This document shows positions 1 to 8,278 of a stretch of 42,506 nucleotides of DNA, one piece after another. A program made the translations under genes and the position numbers. Below the pieces are notes generated by a model, which worked only from the letters and a program-made list of their open reading frames with translations, was not told the DNA's origin and searched no databases. Source of the DNA: NZ13-RE01 sp049718665 (GTDB taxonomy: Bacteria > Dictyoglomota > Dictyoglomia > Dictyoglomales > Dictyoglomaceae); NCBI GenBank assembly GCA_049718665.1, contig JBNARO010000017.1:1-42506 (forward strand), given 5' to 3'. Position 1 is the first letter of the stretch; each line of letters begins with the position of its first letter.

Positions 1-528
1 GGGATTAGGCATTACAGATTAGAAAAAGAAGGGATTCAGTGGCCATGTCCTACTTTAGATCATCCAGGGACAAAATATCTTCACAAAGAAAAATTCTCAA
101 GAGGTCTTGGAAGATTTCATCCCGTAGATTATATTCCAGCAGCGGAACTTCCTGATGAAGAGTATCCTTTCTTGTTAACTACAGGAAGAATTCTTTTCCA
201 TTACCATACAGGAACTTTATCTCGAAAGGTAAGAGCTCTTAATGAATTTGTAAGTTCGGGTTATGTAGAGATGAATCCTAAGGATGTGGAGAAATTAGGT
301 CTTAAAGATGGTGAAAAAGTGAAGCTAATTTCAAGAAGAGGTTCTATTGAAATTCATATTAAAGAGAGTGAAAGAGTTGTAGAGGGAATTCTCTTTATTC
401 CCTTCCATTTTGCAGAAGCTCCAGCAAATATGCTTACTAACGATGCTTTGGATCCTAATGCAAAGATTCCTGAGTTTAAAGTTTGTGCATGTAAAGTAGA
501 AAAGATCCATGAAAAAATTGAAGTTTAA
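1..528 (+). CDS. fdhA: Formate dehydrogenase alpha subunit, C-terminal part (partial, 5' end outside window)
   Basis: The reading frame is open from base 1, so this is the last 175 residues of a larger protein. It is the molybdopterin-dinucleotide-binding C-terminal domain of a formate dehydrogenase catalytic subunit. Family-typical strings are visible: LLTTGRILFHYHTGT, VEMNPKDVEKLGLKDG, SRRGSI, IPFHFAEAPANMLTN and ALDPNAKIPEFKVCACKVEK. The family oxidises formate to CO2 (or the reverse) using a Mo- or W-bis-MGD cofactor. The TTG at 172 is internal and not a start. The gene is followed 20 bases later by a formate channel and then by the cofactor-biosynthesis genes, which fits the assignment. 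The metal, the Cys/Sec ligand and the FeS domains lie outside the window, so they cannot be judged here. Confidence 0.93.
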   Translation, partial: GIRHYRLEKEGIQWPCPTLDHPGTKYLHKEKFSRGLGRFHPVDYIPAAELPDEEYPFLLTTGRILFHYHTGTLSRKVRALNEFVSSGYVEMNPKDVEKLGLKDGEKVKLISRRGSIEIHIKESERVVEGILFIPFHFAEAPANMLTNDALDPNAKIPEFKVCACKVEKIHEKIEV

Positions 529-548
529 AAAATAAGGAGGTTTGGGAG

Positions 549-1376
549 ATGACAAATGGAATAAAGACACCAAAGGAAATTACAGAAAACTTGGTAGAAA
601 ATATTAGTATTTATAAAGCAAATCTTTCTTTCTGGAAAATGGTATGGCTTGGTATTTTAGCGGGTGTTTATATTTCCTTCGGTGGACAGTTAATGAATAT
701 TGTCTCTTGTGATCTTGGCTCTAAAATCAGTCTTGGTTTTTCGAGGTTTTTGGGGGGTTCTGTATTCAGTGTAGGACTAATGTTAGTAGTAATTGCTGGA
801 GCAGAGCTTTTTACAGGAAATACTTTAATGCTTGCTGGATTAGTTAAGAAAAAAATTACGATTGGTAAGTTATTAAGAAACTGGATTGTAGTTTATTTAT
901 CTAATTTTATTGGCTCTCTTTTTATAGTTTATCTTATATATTTTTCCGGTCAATGGAAAATTGGAGATGGATTGGTAGGAGCTAATACTTTGAAAATTGC
1001 TTTAAGTAAGGTAAATTTATCCTGGATAGAAGCTTTTACAAGAGGTATCTTGGCAAATTGGCTTGTTTGTCTTGCAGTATGGATGTCTTATGCATCCCAA
1101 GATATAATTGGGAAAATCTTTGCCATATATTTCCCTATTATGGCTTTTGTGGCTTCTGGTTTTGAACATTCTATTGCCAATATGTATTTAATTCCTATAG
1201 GATTATTTCTTAAAAATGAACCTTTAGTTCTTCAAACAATAGGAAATGTTAATTTATCTAATTTAACATGGGGTAGATTTATCTGGAATAATCTTATCCC
1301 AGTAACTCTTGGAAATATAATAGGGGGAGCCTTATTGGTTGGAGTAATCTATGCTTATATATACTATGACAAATGA
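549..1376 (+). CDS. Formate/nitrite transporter (FocA/FdhC family) channel
   Basis: This is a 275-residue integral membrane protein of the formate/nitrite transporter family, which forms pentameric channels for small monovalent acids. Six hydrophobic segments are visible. Family motifs are GAELFTGNTLM around residue 90 (region of the pore threonine) and SGFEHSIANMYLIPIG around residue 200, which holds the conserved pore histidine. A GGAGG site precedes the ATG. Lying directly after a formate dehydrogenase gene and overlapping mobA, it most likely moves formate in or out to match FdhA activity. The substrate is inferred from context, since nitrite and hydrosulfide channels belong to the same family. 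The last 26 bases overlap the next gene. Confidence 0.9.
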   Translation: MTNGIKTPKEITENLVENISIYKANLSFWKMVWLGILAGVYISFGGQLMNIVSCDLGSKISLGFSRFLGGSVFSVGLMLVVIAGAELFTGNTLMLAGLVKKKITIGKLLRNWIVVYLSNFIGSLFIVYLIYFSGQWKIGDGLVGANTLKIALSKVNLSWIEAFTRGILANWLVCLAVWMSYASQDIIGKIFAIYFPIMAFVASGFEHSIANMYLIPIGLFLKNEPLVLQTIGNVNLSNLTWGRFIWNNLIPVTLGNIIGGALLVGVIYAYIYYDK

Positions 1377-1971
1377 TTTAATAGCAGGTATATTAGCAGG
1401 TGGAAAGAGTAGAAGATATGGGAAAAACAAATGCTGGGAAAAATATAAGGGAAAGTATTTGATAGAGTGGGTAATTGAAAATACACTTAATTTTACAGAG
1501 AACATTTATATAATAGCGAAGGAGAAAGAAAAATTTCTTTTCCTTGGTTTTCCTGTAATAGAAGATATTTATCCTGAATTTTCTCCTTTAAGTGGAATTT
1601 TATCTATTTTCCCCCATATTAAAAAATGGCTTTTGCTCCTTGCTTGTGATATTCCTTTTTTTAAGAGAGAAGTTTTAGAGTTTATGTGGGGAAATAAAGA
1701 AGATGGAAAAGCATGTGTAATTGAGACTAACGAAGGTCTTCAACCCTTTTTAGCCTTTTATCCTAAAGAAGTTTTTCCTTTTTGGAAGGAATCTTATGAA
1801 AAAGGCGAAAGGAGATTACAAAAAATTCTTGAAGTTATACCTAAGAAAGTTATTAAAGAGGAGGAGATTAAAAAATTTGATCCTTCCCTTTTATCTCTTA
1901 TAAATATAAACTATCAAAAAGACTTAGCAAAAGTAAAGGAAATTTTAAATGGAAGTGGTGAAAAATTTTAG
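1351..1971 (+). CDS. mobA: Molybdenum cofactor guanylyltransferase MobA
   Basis: This 206-residue nucleotidyltransferase transfers GMP from GTP to Mo- or W-molybdopterin, giving the MGD form used by formate dehydrogenases. The N-terminus carries the diagnostic P-loop-like motif LAGGKSRRYGKNK (close to LAGGxSxRMGxDK), followed by VIEDIYPEFSPLSGI and the metal-binding ACDIPFF. Length matches the family. The ATG at 1351 has a GGAG six bases upstream; an in-frame ATG at 1366 is a possible alternative start. It overlaps the transporter gene upstream and fdhD downstream, implying translational coupling. Neighbours fdhD and mobB support MGD formation for the linked formate dehydrogenase. Confidence 0.92.
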   Translation: MLIYTMTNDLIAGILAGGKSRRYGKNKCWEKYKGKYLIEWVIENTLNFTENIYIIAKEKEKFLFLGFPVIEDIYPEFSPLSGILSIFPHIKKWLLLLACDIPFFKREVLEFMWGNKEDGKACVIETNEGLQPFLAFYPKEVFPFWKESYEKGERRLQKILEVIPKKVIKEEEIKKFDPSLLSLININYQKDLAKVKEILNGSGEKF

Positions 1972-2695
1972 AATATTAAGATATAAAGAAGGGAAAATAA
2001 AGGAAGTAGAAGATTCTGTTGTAGTAGAATCTTTTCTAAATATTTATATAAATGGCAAAAGATACCTTCAAACTCCTTATACTCCAAAAAGCAAAAGGGA
2101 CCTTGTTTTTGGAATCTTGTTTAGTGAGGGTTTTATTAAAAAAGTAGAGGATGTTTTGGAATATAAGGAAGATAGAAGTAGAGTTTATATTACTCTCAAG
2201 GAGAAGGATATAACTTTTAAGGAGCAAATTGAAACTACTGACTGTTTTTCAAGGAGACTATTTCTTGATAGAACCTTGCATCCTCTGAAGATAAGAGAAA
2301 AGTTTAACATAGAAAAAATTCTTAGTTTAATAAAAGATTTTCAGAATTTGCCATCTTTATATAAAGCTACAGGAGGAACTCATAGTTCTGCTATAGCAAA
2401 GGATAAAATTCTATTCTGGTCTGAGGATATAAGCAGAAGAAATTCTATCGACAAAGTAATAGGAACTTGCTTCCTTGCTGGCGAGTCTTTTAATGATAAA
2501 ATTATGATAGTTTCTTGTAGAATTCCTTCGGAAGTTATATTAAAAATGGTGAGAATAGGAATTCCTGTAATAGTTTCTATTTCTTCCCCTACAGATCGGG
2601 CTATTACTATTGCACAAACTTTTGGAGTTACTCTCTGTGGTTTTGCTCGGGGAAAAAGAATGAATATATATTCTTCCTTTGAGAGATTAATATGA
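1949..2695 (+). CDS. fdhD: FdhD-type sulfur carrier/formate dehydrogenase accessory protein
   Basis: This 248-residue FdhD-family protein, by analogy with the E. coli protein, passes sulfur from a cysteine desulfurase to the metal of bis-MGD and is needed for active formate dehydrogenase. Motifs seen are FGILFSEGFI (about residues 54-63), ATGGTHSSAIA, DISRRNSIDKVIG and SISSPTDRAI. The usual CxxC motif is incomplete: Cys99 is followed by F-S-R, so the second cysteine is missing. In E. coli both cysteines were reported to matter, with the first being most important. The gene overlaps mobA by 23 bases and mobB by 4 (ATGA), consistent with one operon. The family call is secure; whether sulfur transfer uses one cysteine is inference. 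Confidence 0.92.
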   Translation: MEVVKNFRILRYKEGKIKEVEDSVVVESFLNIYINGKRYLQTPYTPKSKRDLVFGILFSEGFIKKVEDVLEYKEDRSRVYITLKEKDITFKEQIETTDCFSRRLFLDRTLHPLKIREKFNIEKILSLIKDFQNLPSLYKATGGTHSSAIAKDKILFWSEDISRRNSIDKVIGTCFLAGESFNDKIMIVSCRIPSEVILKMVRIGIPVIVSISSPTDRAITIAQTFGVTLCGFARGKRMNIYSSFERLI

Positions 2696-3327
2696 GTAAG
2701 ATTGTTTCTTTTATAGGCTCTTCAGGCTCTGGCAAAACTTCGCTTATTGAGAAACTTTTGGAGTTTTCAATAGAGGAAGATTTAAAAGTGGGAGTAATAA
2801 AACATACGCAAGAAGGATTTGAAGTAGAAGAGCCAGGTAAAGATTCTGCAAGATTTAAACTACATGGAGCAAGGAGAGTTGCAGTCTTCTCTAAGGGAGA
2901 GAAGGTAATTTTCATAAAAGGAGACATCTCTCTTCAGGATTTTATTTTTGAATTTTTTGAACCTTACGATCTTATTTTTTTGGAGGGCTTTAAATCTGAA
3001 AAGGGAATAGATAAAATCTTGGTGATAAGAAACCCTAAGGAAATAAAGGATTTTGATCTCTCAGAAGTGATTGCAGTGTTTTCCTTTAAGAATTTTAATT
3101 TAGATATAGACAAACCCTTTTTTAAAGAAGGGAGTATTAGGGAGTTATGGGAATTTATAAAAAAGCTGCCAGAAAGAAAGGTTAAACTTTATGTTAATGG
3201 AGAAGAGGTTTCTATAAATTCTTTTGTAGAGAATCTTTTTTATAATATGATTCTTAGCATGGTAAAATCCCTAAAAATCCCATCAGAGGAAGTAGAAACT
3301 ATAGAGATAAAATGGAAAAATTCTTAA
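2692..3327 (+). CDS. mobB: Molybdopterin-guanine dinucleotide biosynthesis protein MobB with C-terminal extension
   Basis: This is a 211-residue GTP-binding protein. The P-loop GSSGSGKTSL begins at residue 9, and family motifs KVGVIKHTQ, DSARFKLHGA and FLEGFK follow. MobB binds GTP and assists MobA in MGD attachment. After the GTPase-like core (to about residue 155) comes a roughly 50-residue extension starting at VKLYVNGEEVSINSFV. I recall this tail from MobB proteins of other anaerobes, but its role is unknown to me. The ATG overlaps the fdhD stop (ATGA), and moeA starts 16 bases before this gene ends. Confidence 0.9.
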   Translation: MSKIVSFIGSSGSGKTSLIEKLLEFSIEEDLKVGVIKHTQEGFEVEEPGKDSARFKLHGARRVAVFSKGEKVIFIKGDISLQDFIFEFFEPYDLIFLEGFKSEKGIDKILVIRNPKEIKDFDLSEVIAVFSFKNFNLDIDKPFFKEGSIRELWEFIKKLPERKVKLYVNGEEVSINSFVENLFYNMILSMVKSLKIPSEEVETIEIKWKNS

Positions 3328-4532
3328 TTTTAAAAAGCCCTATGGAGGTTTATAAAGATATTATAGAAGCTATCCCTTATAAAGGAGAAAAGGAGAAAGT
3401 GACGTTAGAAAAAGCTCTTGGAAAAATTTTGGCAGAAAACATCTATGCTCCTGAAAATTATCCTGATTTTTCCTTAAGTACAGTAGATGGGTATGCGGTA
3501 AAAATAAGAGATATTTTAGGCGCAGATCTTTCTAATCCTTCTTATCTTAAGAAGAAAGGTATTATAAATATCGGTGAAGAAATCAAAGAAGAGTTAAAAG
3601 AGGGAGAGACTTTTGAGATTGTCACAGGAGCTATGATACCAAGAGGAACAGAAGGTATAGTAATGAGGGAATATGTAAGGGACTTGGGGGAATACGTGGA
3701 AGTTTTTAAAAGCATATCAGAAGGGGAAAATATATTTTTTGAAGGAGAAGATATTAAAAAAGGAGAACTTATTTTAGAAAAAGGAGAAAGAATTTCCATA
3801 AGAAATATAGGGGTACTTGCTTCCTTGGGAATATATGAAGTTAACGTCTACTCTCCTATAAAGGTTCATATATATAGTAGTGGGGATGAAATAATCCCTC
3901 CTTATGAAAAGAAAATAAAGGGAAAAGTGAGGGACATCAATACTTTTAACATTATTTCTCTTCTCTCTAAGGAAAATGTGACTTTGGAATATAAAGGAAA
4001 TTTAAAGGATGATTTTAATATTTTTAAAAGTGCTTTTGAGAAGTCTTTAGAATCTGCGGATATAATTGTTGTATCTGGTGGAAGTTCCAAATCAAGTAGA
4101 GACTATACGGAAGAAGCTATAAATACTCTTGGAAAACCTGGAGTTATTCTTCATGGAATTCTTATAAGTCCTGGAAAACCCACCATATTAGGTAGAATTG
4201 ATAATAAGTATATCTTTGGGCTTCCAGGACATCCCTCTTCTTGTCTTGTGGTTTCTTTTTTATTCCTTCTTCCTTTAATCAGAAGGCTTTCTGGAAAAAA
4301 AGATATTTATCCTAAATCTATTTATTTAGTCTTAAGAGAAAATGTATATGCAAAGCAAGGAAGAGAAACATATATTTTTGGGAAGAGAGATGGAGAATTT
4401 GTTATCCCTCTTCCTACTGAGTCACCTCTTATCTCTTCATGGCTAAAAAGTGAGGGGATAATAAAAATTCCCTTAGGAGAAGAAGGAAAAGAGAAGGGAG
4501 AGAAGGTAGAATTTTTCCCATGGGAGATGTAA
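3312..4532 (+). CDS. moeA: Molybdopterin molybdenumtransferase MoeA (stand-alone copy)
   Basis: This 406-residue protein is a standard-length MoeA, which ligates molybdate (or tungstate) to adenylylated molybdopterin. Seen in order: STVDGYAVKIRD (about residue 57), EIVTGAMIPRGTEGIVMRE, YSSGDEIIPP, VSGGSSKSSRDYTEE, SPGKPTILGRI and GLPGHPSS, with the small beta-rich domain IV at the end. The first of two moeA-type genes in tandem, it overlaps mobB by 16 bases. Having two MoeA types in one operon raises the possibility that each handles a different metal or step, as has been proposed for organisms with MoeA1/MoeA2; that is inference. Confidence 0.93.
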   Translation: MEKFLILKSPMEVYKDIIEAIPYKGEKEKVTLEKALGKILAENIYAPENYPDFSLSTVDGYAVKIRDILGADLSNPSYLKKKGIINIGEEIKEELKEGETFEIVTGAMIPRGTEGIVMREYVRDLGEYVEVFKSISEGENIFFEGEDIKKGELILEKGERISIRNIGVLASLGIYEVNVYSPIKVHIYSSGDEIIPPYEKKIKGKVRDINTFNIISLLSKENVTLEYKGNLKDDFNIFKSAFEKSLESADIIVVSGGSSKSSRDYTEEAINTLGKPGVILHGILISPGKPTILGRIDNKYIFGLPGHPSSCLVVSFLFLLPLIRRLSGKKDIYPKSIYLVLRENVYAKQGRETYIFGKRDGEFVIPLPTESPLISSWLKSEGIIKIPLGEEGKEKGEKVEFFPWEM

Positions 4533-4535
4533 TTG

Positions 4536-6440
4536 ATGGAGAGGAAAAGGTATTTGAGAAGATTAGATTTAGAGACTGCGAAAGAAATATGGGAAAAAGC
4601 ACTGCAAGGTAAAGGTTGGCTTGAAAGAAGAAAAAAAGAGAAGGTTCCTGTAATTTCTGCCTTGAAAAGACTTTTAGCAGAACCTGTTTTTGCAAAAAGA
4701 AGTGTTCCTAATTATATAAGTTCTGCTATGGATGGAATTGCAGTAAAAAGTGAAAAAACCATCTTTGCTTCAGAAAAGAATCCTATAAGGTTAAAAAAGG
4801 GAGATTTTTACTGGATTAACACAGGAGAGATCTTAAAAGAAGGTTATGATTCGGTAATAATGGCAGAGTTTGTGAGAGAAATTAGTGAAGATGAAGTAGA
4901 GATATATAAACCTTCAGCTCCATATGAAAATGTAAGGCTTTTAGGAGAAGACTGTGAGTTTGGAGAGATGATTTTTACTTCTAATAAAATTCTTGAACCT
5001 ATTGATCTCTCTTTTCTTTTATCTTCTGGAGTAGATGAAGTTTGGGTTTATTCAAAACCTAAGGTGTTAGTTATTCCCACAGGGGACGAATTAGTAAGGA
5101 AAAAAGAAGATCTTCGGGAAGGTAAAGTTTTAGAAACAAATTCCATTTTTATAGAAAATTATTTGAAACTATTAGGAGCAGAGGTAGAAATAGAAGATAT
5201 TCTTCCTGATGATCCAAAAGTTATAGAAGATAAGTTAATTTCTATCAAAAATTTTGATCTTGTTATAACTATAGGAGGCTCCTCTGCGGGAAGTAAAGAT
5301 TATATAGCAAAAATCTTAGAGAAGAATGGAGAATTATTGGTTCATGGGGTAAATGTAAGACCTGGAAAACCCTTAATTTTAGGATTTATAAACGACATAC
5401 CTTTAATAGGACTTCCTGGTTATCCTCAAGCGTGTTTTAATGACTTTTCCCTTTTTGTAGTGCCATACATATCTTCCTGGACTGGGATAAAAATAGAAAG
5501 AGAAGAAAAAATCTTAGCTAATCTTGCTTTAAGAATAGTAAATTCTCCTTCAGAAAAGCATATAATCCCTGGGGTTTTAGGAAAAGTTAATGAGAAATTT
5601 TGGTTTTATCCTTTAAAAAGTTCTTCTTCTGTAATATCTTCTTTAGTAAAAAAAGATGGAAGACTTATAATTTCCAAAGGAGTAGAAGGAATTAATGAAA
5701 AAGATGTTATTGAGGTTCTTCTTGATAAAGATATTAAGGAGGTAGAAAAAAATATTATATTTGTAGGAAGTCATGATCTTTTAATGGACCTTCTTGCAGA
5801 GTTTATAAAAGAGAAAATGGGGAAAAATCTTATAATTTTTCCTTTAGGAAGTATGATGGGATTAGATATTTTATATGATAAAAGAGCCCATTTTACTGGA
5901 ATTCATCTTTTGGATGAGGAGACTGGAGAATATAATACTTCTTTTTTAAAGAAATTTTCTCCAAGGGAATATTTGCTTATAAATCTCTCTTATAGACAGC
6001 AAGGATTTCTTGTAAAAAAAGGAAATCCTAAAAATATTAAGAACTTAAGAGATTTAGAAAGAGAAGATATAAGATTTGTAAATAGGCAAAAAGGGTCAGG
6101 GACAAGGATTCTTTTAGATTTTCTCTTGAAAAAAGAAGGAATTAATAAGGAAAAAATAAAAGGATATAGTGATATTGAGTATACCCATCTTGGAATAGGA
6201 GCAAAAGTATATTATGGCTTTGCTGATGTGGGATTAGGTATTCAGGCAGTAGCAGATGCTTTTGGTCTTGACTTTATTCCCATTTCTGAAGAAAGATATG
6301 ATCTTTTATTTCCTAAGGAATTCTTAGAAGACCATAAAGAGATACTTTCTATACTAAGATCTAAAGAATTTTTGAAAAAAGCAAAGGAGATAAAAGGATA
6401 CGATTTAAGAGATTTAGGGAAGGAATTTGCTTGGGGATGA
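4536..6440 (+). CDS. MoeA fused to a C-terminal periplasmic-binding-protein-like domain
   Basis: This 634-residue fusion has a MoeA-like part (about residues 1-390) with SSAMDGIAVKSEK, NTGEILKEGYDSVIMAEF, IPTGDELVRK, IGGSSAGSKDY, RPGKPLILGF and GLPGYPQACF. It is followed by a type-2 periplasmic-binding-like domain (about residues 395-634, PF12727 class), seen in IIFVGSHDLLMDLLAEF, FPLGSMMGLD and VNRQKGSGTRILLDFLL. There is no signal peptide, so the binding domain is cytoplasmic. MoeA inserts the metal into molybdopterin; the added domain may bind an oxyanion or a pterin-related ligand (inference). An ATG at 4536 directly follows a TTG at 4533, either could serve, and GGGAG lies upstream. The gene begins three bases after moeA stops. 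Confidence 0.9.
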   Translation: MERKRYLRRLDLETAKEIWEKALQGKGWLERRKKEKVPVISALKRLLAEPVFAKRSVPNYISSAMDGIAVKSEKTIFASEKNPIRLKKGDFYWINTGEILKEGYDSVIMAEFVREISEDEVEIYKPSAPYENVRLLGEDCEFGEMIFTSNKILEPIDLSFLLSSGVDEVWVYSKPKVLVIPTGDELVRKKEDLREGKVLETNSIFIENYLKLLGAEVEIEDILPDDPKVIEDKLISIKNFDLVITIGGSSAGSKDYIAKILEKNGELLVHGVNVRPGKPLILGFINDIPLIGLPGYPQACFNDFSLFVVPYISSWTGIKIEREEKILANLALRIVNSPSEKHIIPGVLGKVNEKFWFYPLKSSSSVISSLVKKDGRLIISKGVEGINEKDVIEVLLDKDIKEVEKNIIFVGSHDLLMDLLAEFIKEKMGKNLIIFPLGSMMGLDILYDKRAHFTGIHLLDEETGEYNTSFLKKFSPREYLLINLSYRQQGFLVKKGNPKNIKNLRDLEREDIRFVNRQKGSGTRILLDFLLKKEGINKEKIKGYSDIEYTHLGIGAKVYYGFADVGLGIQAVADAFGLDFIPISEERYDLLFPKEFLEDHKEILSILRSKEFLKKAKEIKGYDLRDLGKEFAWG

Positions 6441-7393
6441 AAGATAGATTTGGAAGAGAGATAAATTATCTAAGAATATCATTGACTGATAGATGCAATT
6501 TTAATTGTGTTTATTGTAAAGTAAAGGATACTCCCCTTATTCCTAAGGAGAATATCTTAAGCTTTGAAGAGATAGAGGAAATTATAAAAGTTATGGCAGA
6601 ATTGGGAATAAAATATATTCGTCTTACAGGTGGAGAGCCATTATTAAGAAGAGAGATTGAGAGCCTGATTTATAGAATTAAGAATATACCTGGAATTGAA
6701 ACTGTAGGGATTACTACAAATGGATATTTATTGGAGGAAAAAGCAAAGGATATTTTTGAGGCTGGATTAGATTATTTAAATGTAAGTTTAGATAGTTTAA
6801 ATAAAGAAGTTTTTTCAAAAATTACCCAAGGAGGAGATCTTGCTAAAGTTATAAAAGGTATAAAAACTGCAAAGAAGTACGCCAAAAATTCCATAAAAAT
6901 AAATATAGTAATAACTAAATACTTACCTTTTGAGCTAAAAAAATTTACAGAATTTGCAAAAGAGAATAATTTAATATTAAGATTTATAGAACTTATGCCT
7001 GTTAAAGATATCAACTACAACGATTTATATATTCCCGCATCTATAATAGAAAAGAAGCTTAGAGAAATATCTCCTTTAGAATTACTCAATGAAAGTTTTG
7101 GACATGGTCCTTCTAAATACTATTTCTTAAGGAATTTAGGGATAAAGATTGGATTTATTTTTGCCTTATCTTATCCCTTTTGTAATAAATGTAATAGATT
7201 AAGACTGACCTCTGAGGGAATTCTACTTCCTTGTTTAAATAGTAATTTCGGAATAAATTTAAAGGACATATTAAGAAGAAATGGGAAAGAGGGAGTATTA
7301 ATTGCAGTACAAAAGATAATTTTAAATAAACCTTTCGGACATAGATTTCATGAAGAAAAAATAGCTTTTAAAATGAACAGGTTAGGGGGATAA
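6437..7393 (+). CDS. moaA: GTP 3',8-cyclase MoaA
   Basis: This radical-SAM enzyme of 318 residues performs the first step of molybdenum-cofactor synthesis, turning GTP into 3',8-cyclo-7,8-dihydro-GTP. The SAM-binding cluster motif is C20-x3-C24-x2-C27 (CNFNCVYC), and the second 4Fe-4S cluster motif is C249-x2-C252-x13-C266. LTGGEPLLR and TTNGYLL are also visible, and the protein ends in the Gly-Gly tail typical of MoaA. The ATG at 6437 overlaps the preceding stop as ATGA, so I prefer it to the TTG six bases earlier. MoaC follows after two bases. Confidence 0.95.
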   Translation: MKDRFGREINYLRISLTDRCNFNCVYCKVKDTPLIPKENILSFEEIEEIIKVMAELGIKYIRLTGGEPLLRREIESLIYRIKNIPGIETVGITTNGYLLEEKAKDIFEAGLDYLNVSLDSLNKEVFSKITQGGDLAKVIKGIKTAKKYAKNSIKINIVITKYLPFELKKFTEFAKENNLILRFIELMPVKDINYNDLYIPASIIEKKLREISPLELLNESFGHGPSKYYFLRNLGIKIGFIFALSYPFCNKCNRLRLTSEGILLPCLNSNFGINLKDILRRNGKEGVLIAVQKIILNKPFGHRFHEEKIAFKMNRLGG

Positions 7394-7395
7394 TT

Positions 7396-7848
7396 ATGGG
7401 AGATATAAAGATGATAGATATTTCTGAGAAAGAACCAACAGAAAGATATGCAAGAGCTGAAGGGAAAATTTATGTAAGTGAGGAAGTTTTTGATAGAATT
7501 GTAAATAATAATATTGAAAAAGGAGATGTTTTAACTTCTGCTAAGATTGCAGGAATTATGGCAGGAAAATCTACTTTTCAACTAATCCCATTATGTCATC
7601 CTATAGAATTAACAAAAATAGATATAGAAATCATTCCCTTAAGGGAAGAAGGAGCTTTAAAAGTTATAGTAGATGCTAAAACTCTTGGAAGAACAGGGGT
7701 AGAGATGGAGGCTTTAACTGCAGTGGCTGTTTCCCTTCTTACCATATATGATTTTTGCAAAATGTATGATCCCAATATGATAATTTCAGATATAAAACTT
7801 TTGGCGAAAAGTGGTGGTAAAAGTGGAGAATGGAAAAGAAAGACCTAA
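7396..7848 (+). CDS. moaC: Cyclic pyranopterin monophosphate synthase MoaC
   Basis: This 150-residue protein converts the MoaA product to cyclic pyranopterin monophosphate. Family motifs are DISEKEPTERYARAEG at the start, AGIMAGKSTFQLIPLCHPIELT in the middle, and GRTGVEMEALTAV, DMI-region ISDIKLLAKSGGKSG at the end. Length is typical. It starts two bases after moaA ends, and its last bases overlap the MOSC gene. With moaA it forms the first half of the pathway; the MPT synthase genes needed next are not in this window. Confidence 0.95.
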   Translation: MGDIKMIDISEKEPTERYARAEGKIYVSEEVFDRIVNNNIEKGDVLTSAKIAGIMAGKSTFQLIPLCHPIELTKIDIEIIPLREEGALKVIVDAKTLGRTGVEMEALTAVAVSLLTIYDFCKMYDPNMIISDIKLLAKSGGKSGEWKRKT

Positions 7849-8278
7849 GGTAATATCTGTAAACATTAGTGAAAAAAGGGGGACGGTAAAAGTTCCTGTT
7901 AATGAAATTGAACTTTTAGTAGATGAAGGGGTAAAAGGAGATGCTCATGCAAAAAAAGGAGGAAAAAGACAAGTAAGTCTTCTTGCTTGGGAAAGTATCG
8001 AAAAAATGAGGAAAATTCTTCCAAATTTAACTTATGGTTCTTTTGCTGAGAATATCACTATAGAAGGGTTAGAACTTCATACTCTGAAAGTAGGAACAAA
8101 ATTAATAATTGGAGAGGTAGAATTAGAAATTACTGAAATTGGGAAAGAATGTCATGTAGGATGTGAAATAATGAAATTAGTAGGAAATTGTATAATGCCA
8201 AAAGAAGGTGTATTTGCAAAAGTAATTAAAGGTGGGAAAATAAGACCTGGAGAGGAGATTGAAATTATTGAAAATTAG
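7823..8278 (+). CDS. MOSC domain protein
   Basis: This is a protein of about 151 residues consisting almost entirely of a MOSC domain, the sulfur-carrier domain found at the end of Moco sulfurases. Seen: EGVKGDAHAKKGGKRQVSLL, FAENITIEGLEL and the cysteine-containing stretch GKECHVGCEIMKLVGNCIM, followed by PKEGVFAKV. Within Moco operons such proteins often sit beside moaC and mog; their exact reaction is not settled. No ATG is available in frame. GTG at 7823 has a weak GGTGG five bases upstream, while GTGs at 7811 and 7814 are alternatives. The gene overlaps moaC and, at its end, mog. Confidence 0.88.
   Translation: MENGKERPKVISVNISEKRGTVKVPVNEIELLVDEGVKGDAHAKKGGKRQVSLLAWESIEKMRKILPNLTYGSFAENITIEGLELHTLKVGTKLIIGEVELEITEIGKECHVGCEIMKLVGNCIMPKEGVFAKVIKGGKIRPGEEIEIIEN

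Noticed and set aside
172..528. A separate 118-residue gene starting at TTG 172
   Set aside because: The frame is open to base 1 with clear formate dehydrogenase residues before 172, so this is the end of a longer gene.
4429..4695. Minus-strand frame opposite the moeA junction
   Set aside because: It lies opposite two well-supported overlapping genes, has no ribosome site and its sequence has no recognisable features.
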